The notes under the pieces are model-generated. The model was given only the letters and a program-made list of their open reading frames with translations. It searched no databases and had not been told where the DNA came from. A stretch of DNA of 64,000 nt from Lineus longissimus (lineage: Eukaryota; Nemertea; Pilidiophora; Heteronemertea; Lineidae), in contig NC_088310.1 in the NCBI RefSeq assembly GCF_910592395.1, positions 21,647,501-21,711,500 on the forward strand. Direction: 5' to 3'. Both the position numbers and the translations under genes were made by a program. This document shows positions 60,703-64,000 of the stretch, piece after piece (position 1 is the first letter of the stretch; every line of letters begins with the position of its first letter).

Positions 60703-63700
60703 GCATCAGAAAACGTAGTGTTTCGTCTTCATACCCCTCCCTCTAAATGTGCAACGGGCTCAGCATTAGGATTGGGAACTAGTCTACCACAAACATACCT
60801 TACAGCAGGTTATCACAAGGTGGCAGCACGTACCAGTCACTTGTTGCAAATGGCTCTGGACCCCTATCATCATGACCATTGTTAGCATTGGGTCATAGAC
60901 GTGTCAGATTCTCGGTGGAGCGTGTCTTCACAAATTTCTGATTCTGACAAATTGAAAGGAAGCGATGAATCTGAATATTCATGTAATAATTTCAAAAACT
61001 ATCGCTGAGATTGACTATTGGTTTATTTCTTAGCCAACCAGATACATCAGTTTACACCTCCCTGTTAATTGTGCCCACTATTGGCGAAATATAGGGACAT
61101 TACTCAATAACGTCGAATAATATCAACCAGTTGTGGTACTTAATTTGAATACGTTAACCTTTGTTTGACTGACTCATTTAGTTGTGAAATCAGATCAAAA
61201 CGTGAAAGATACAACTAAGTTGTCATTTTATTTACCATGGGTGGATTTGGTAGATTTGGTACTTATTCGACTAAAAGTTACTCCAGCTAATCTCATGTTT
61301 TAGTTGGATAGTGCCAAAGTCCCATGTTTTTGCTATCATTCTAGTTCTGTAAACCGCAGATGTCAACTTGGAAAAGTCGAAGATGTGAATCTTCCGTTTC
61401 TGCCAACCTTTGTGAACTATGGTTGATAAGAAAACCCTTGAAGGTTGTAAAAAAAGTGACCACGGCTTTGGTATTTGACTTCTCTGCTAATGATAGCTGC
61501 CACATCCAGAACTATCGAACTAGGGCTTATTGTGATTATTCCTAACTGTACATGACGTAAGGTCAAAGCCATTAAAATTTATTCTGCATCTGCTGTATTG
61601 ACTTCCTACTGTCAGTGGCTTAATCAGAAAAGTTCTGACAATGCCCAAATTCAGTCCCAGTCTTTATATATTTTCTGTGACGGGTGATATCAGCAGAATT
61701 AAACTACTGGAGGAAAATTAACTTCCAGGTTTACATTTTTTTACTTTCATGTAATCTAAACTATTACTTTCATGATATTTCCTCGAAGAATTCATCTATT
61801 TTGTGTAATCATGTCAACCAATCATCAGACGTTATGTAACACACGTGTCCCCAGCTACCTGAACAATGGATATCCGCCATGGAACTCATTTACGTCCGTT
61901 GCCCGTGATTCATATCCAATCCAGAACCTACCACACCGAACTCGTTGGCCGTTTTTTCATCGCCTGTTCTATATGTAGATTCGTAATCTGCTTACGGTGG
62001 ATGAGAGTCCATTATGCATAGCAATGTTCGAGCAGACAAGTAAAGCAGGACCCTCGGTTTCGCTGGCATTAAATCTCATCGAGGTAGAAATATGAACGAA
62101 TGGCCACTAGAATGTGTCAATTTGTGGCGGTAATTACAATGAAAAAGTGTGCGGAGCTGCTCTTGGATGTCAGCGGATGGCCCTATGGCGCTTGAAGTAA
62201 AACACTGAACTTGAGCAGTGGGTTTGTGAGTACAAGTGTATGCTCTAATGTGATCAGATAATCTGGACAAATAGATGGGCATAAAGTGCTGTCACAGACA
62301 AGGAGGCTTGAAACAAATTGAGAGAAGTTAGCAAAAGTGGGGCTATTTCACTGTTTGCTTATTGATCAAGTTTTGGTCAAGAACTGCGACGCTCTCAATC
62401 TTACTGTGATAAAACACATCACAATAAGTGACATCATTTTCCAAACCACTGTGATTTCTCTTTTTGGTGGCCTTGATTATTATCTATTAGTCAGTGATGT
62501 TGAAATATGTCAGACAAAATTCGAACGATGTCCCAACTGGCCACCAAAGGGTCACCAGCACGTGGAGGGTTAACGGTATTGCTGTATTGGTAAGTTGTTG
62601 TCCCAATGATGATGTCAGTACTTAGTTGCCAAATGGCACCTAATACCAACGTCGCAGAAACATGAGGGCTTAATGGTTCATCATTGCTGACTGCTAAGAA
62701 GGATAAGAAATCCGAGTCCAGGACATCCAACTGAATTATTGGAAACCGGGCTCATGTTGCACCTTAAGACATAATCTCTTTATAATTTCAGAAAAATACC
62801 AACATTGCATTTTAAAATTTCACCCGGAGCTTGAGTCTTTTGATGGTGTGTTATGAATTGCGTGGATGGTGCGAATCAGCTGTTAGTCGAATATGAGGTG
62901 GAGCACCGTGATCTTTAGGGAGGTCATTACGTGATGCAATTCTATCAATGACCCTGTAGGCAATTACTTTGCGAGCTTTACGGTCTTGGCAGCGTGTGGT
63001 GTGACATTTTCCCATGGTGGATAACTCAATCGCTTGAGCAAAAAGCAACGTTTTTGTGCAGTGCTCCCGCTGTGGCCCAAGCTCAGTCCGGCAGTTATTA
63101 ATCCGTAAAGAAATGGACAAACTTTAAGATGAGAATTTCAGCCGTTAGGGACTGGTGTATTTTCTCTAATTTCTATCATAGTCATTAATTTCACTTATGA
63201 AAGTTAAAATCTTTTTTTCCAATATTGAACTTGCTGGAAGTCGCTCTCGAAGGTGACCTATCGATAACATTGCCAGGTCGAATATTTCTCTCGGGGTAAG
63301 AAGATCTAACGAAAAAACAATTTGGATGAGCCGTGGTTCAGAGGGAAGGCCAGTCATTATGATGCTGATAGGGGCTTGCGTTAATAACCTGGCTTGGATC
63401 AATGCTGGGGAAGAAGATGATATCAGATAAAAAAAATCACCTTGCCTCGGAGTAGTCTGTTAACCTGGATCAACTCTTTCAGGTTAAAATCGGAGTAGTG
63501 TAGTTAAAACCCATCTTAGAAAGGGATTTTTTTTTCAATTCTGTATTAGCTTTGAAGTGAAGAAAAATTCGATTTACAGAACTAATATTTCAGTGTTGGC
63601 CTATTTGTGTTTTGATCATTTCATCAGAGGAAGGGTGGTCTATCTTCCGTCATACAGACACAGTAAAAGAGAACCTGGTCTTTTCTTTGTCGGATCTGAA

Positions 63701-64000
63701 TAAATTACAAATTACGCATTATTACACAATCATAACGAGTATAACCAAATACGTTGTCTTAAAATGGCCATTATCAAATTCTGATCATATCAGGCATTGA
63801 GGTATTGTTGAAGGGGTCCAACCCTTTCAATGTGTATACAAAATCACCAAAAACTGCACCTGGACTGAGTGCGAACCCTTTGAAAAGGGTCCAACTATTG
63901 GCCTCCGCGTGAAATTATTTTTTCAATAATTGTAATAACAAAACCATTAAATTTATGGAATCCCATTTTGGTCTGGTCCATTGATAATATATCTTATTCT
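60703..64000. other. Unassigned sequence
   Basis: No supported gene is present. The plus-strand frame at 61772-61978 has a compact, protein-like translation (PSYLNNGYPPWNSF) but no confirming neighbour or clear splice sites. The rest shows only short chance frames. Confidence 0.45.

Noticed and set aside
61772-61978. Plus-strand frame with a compact protein-like translation
   Set aside because: No clear splice sites or flanking exons are present, and 68 codons is short enough to be chance.

Overview
The window is animal nuclear DNA, most likely from a marine invertebrate. By eye it is AT-rich, it has no operon structure or dense coding, and it is full of decayed eukaryotic transposons. The phylum cannot be fixed from the sequence alone. 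I found no intact protein-coding gene. The longest reading frame with a start codon is 122 codons, about what chance allows in 64 kb of this composition. The region is therefore intergenic or intronic; very small exons cannot be excluded.

The dominant residents are eight copies or fragments (2766-3012, 12533-13118, 16528-17184, 18598-19424, 22264-23412, 23880-24681, 33011-36597, 39742-40873) of non-autonomous elements with one shared plan. They have a T-run, a 5' hairpin, a GTCC/GTCG-type microsatellite, tandem body modules of about 300 bp and about 130 bp, a subterminal box complementary to the 5' stem, and a 3' hairpin with a CCTT-like loop. This matches the plan of Helentron-associated elements (HINE/DINE-1 type). 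The stems differ in sequence between copies but stay paired. The ~300 bp modules repeatedly carry a nuclear-receptor-like motif, and the ~130 bp modules an ATGGCGGC motif.

The most striking single object is a foldback transposon (34490-36352) inside the element at 33011-36597. It has perfect 9-bp target duplications, a long terminal inverted repeat built from 7 and 18 copies of a 49-bp unit, and a 461-bp loop with a 75-codon exon-like segment flanked by splice-like sites.

Other contents: three short pogo/Tigger-like MITEs (7664-7834, 7847-8024, 51383-51560); two copies of a tRNA-derived, SINE-like repeat with a perfect 13-15 bp hairpin (19425-19718, 19946-20225); a decayed non-LTR reverse transcriptase on the minus strand (25258-25870); two more inverted-repeat elements (57378-57590, 60225-60702); a perfect 203-bp tandem duplication (6696-7103); and several minus-strand protein-like fragments (20356-20604, 49667-50058, 51541-51900, 55642-57190), some resembling FLYWCH-type zinc-finger remnants. 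Three perfect CRE palindromes cluster at 24839-25111. The remaining stretches show nothing I can support.
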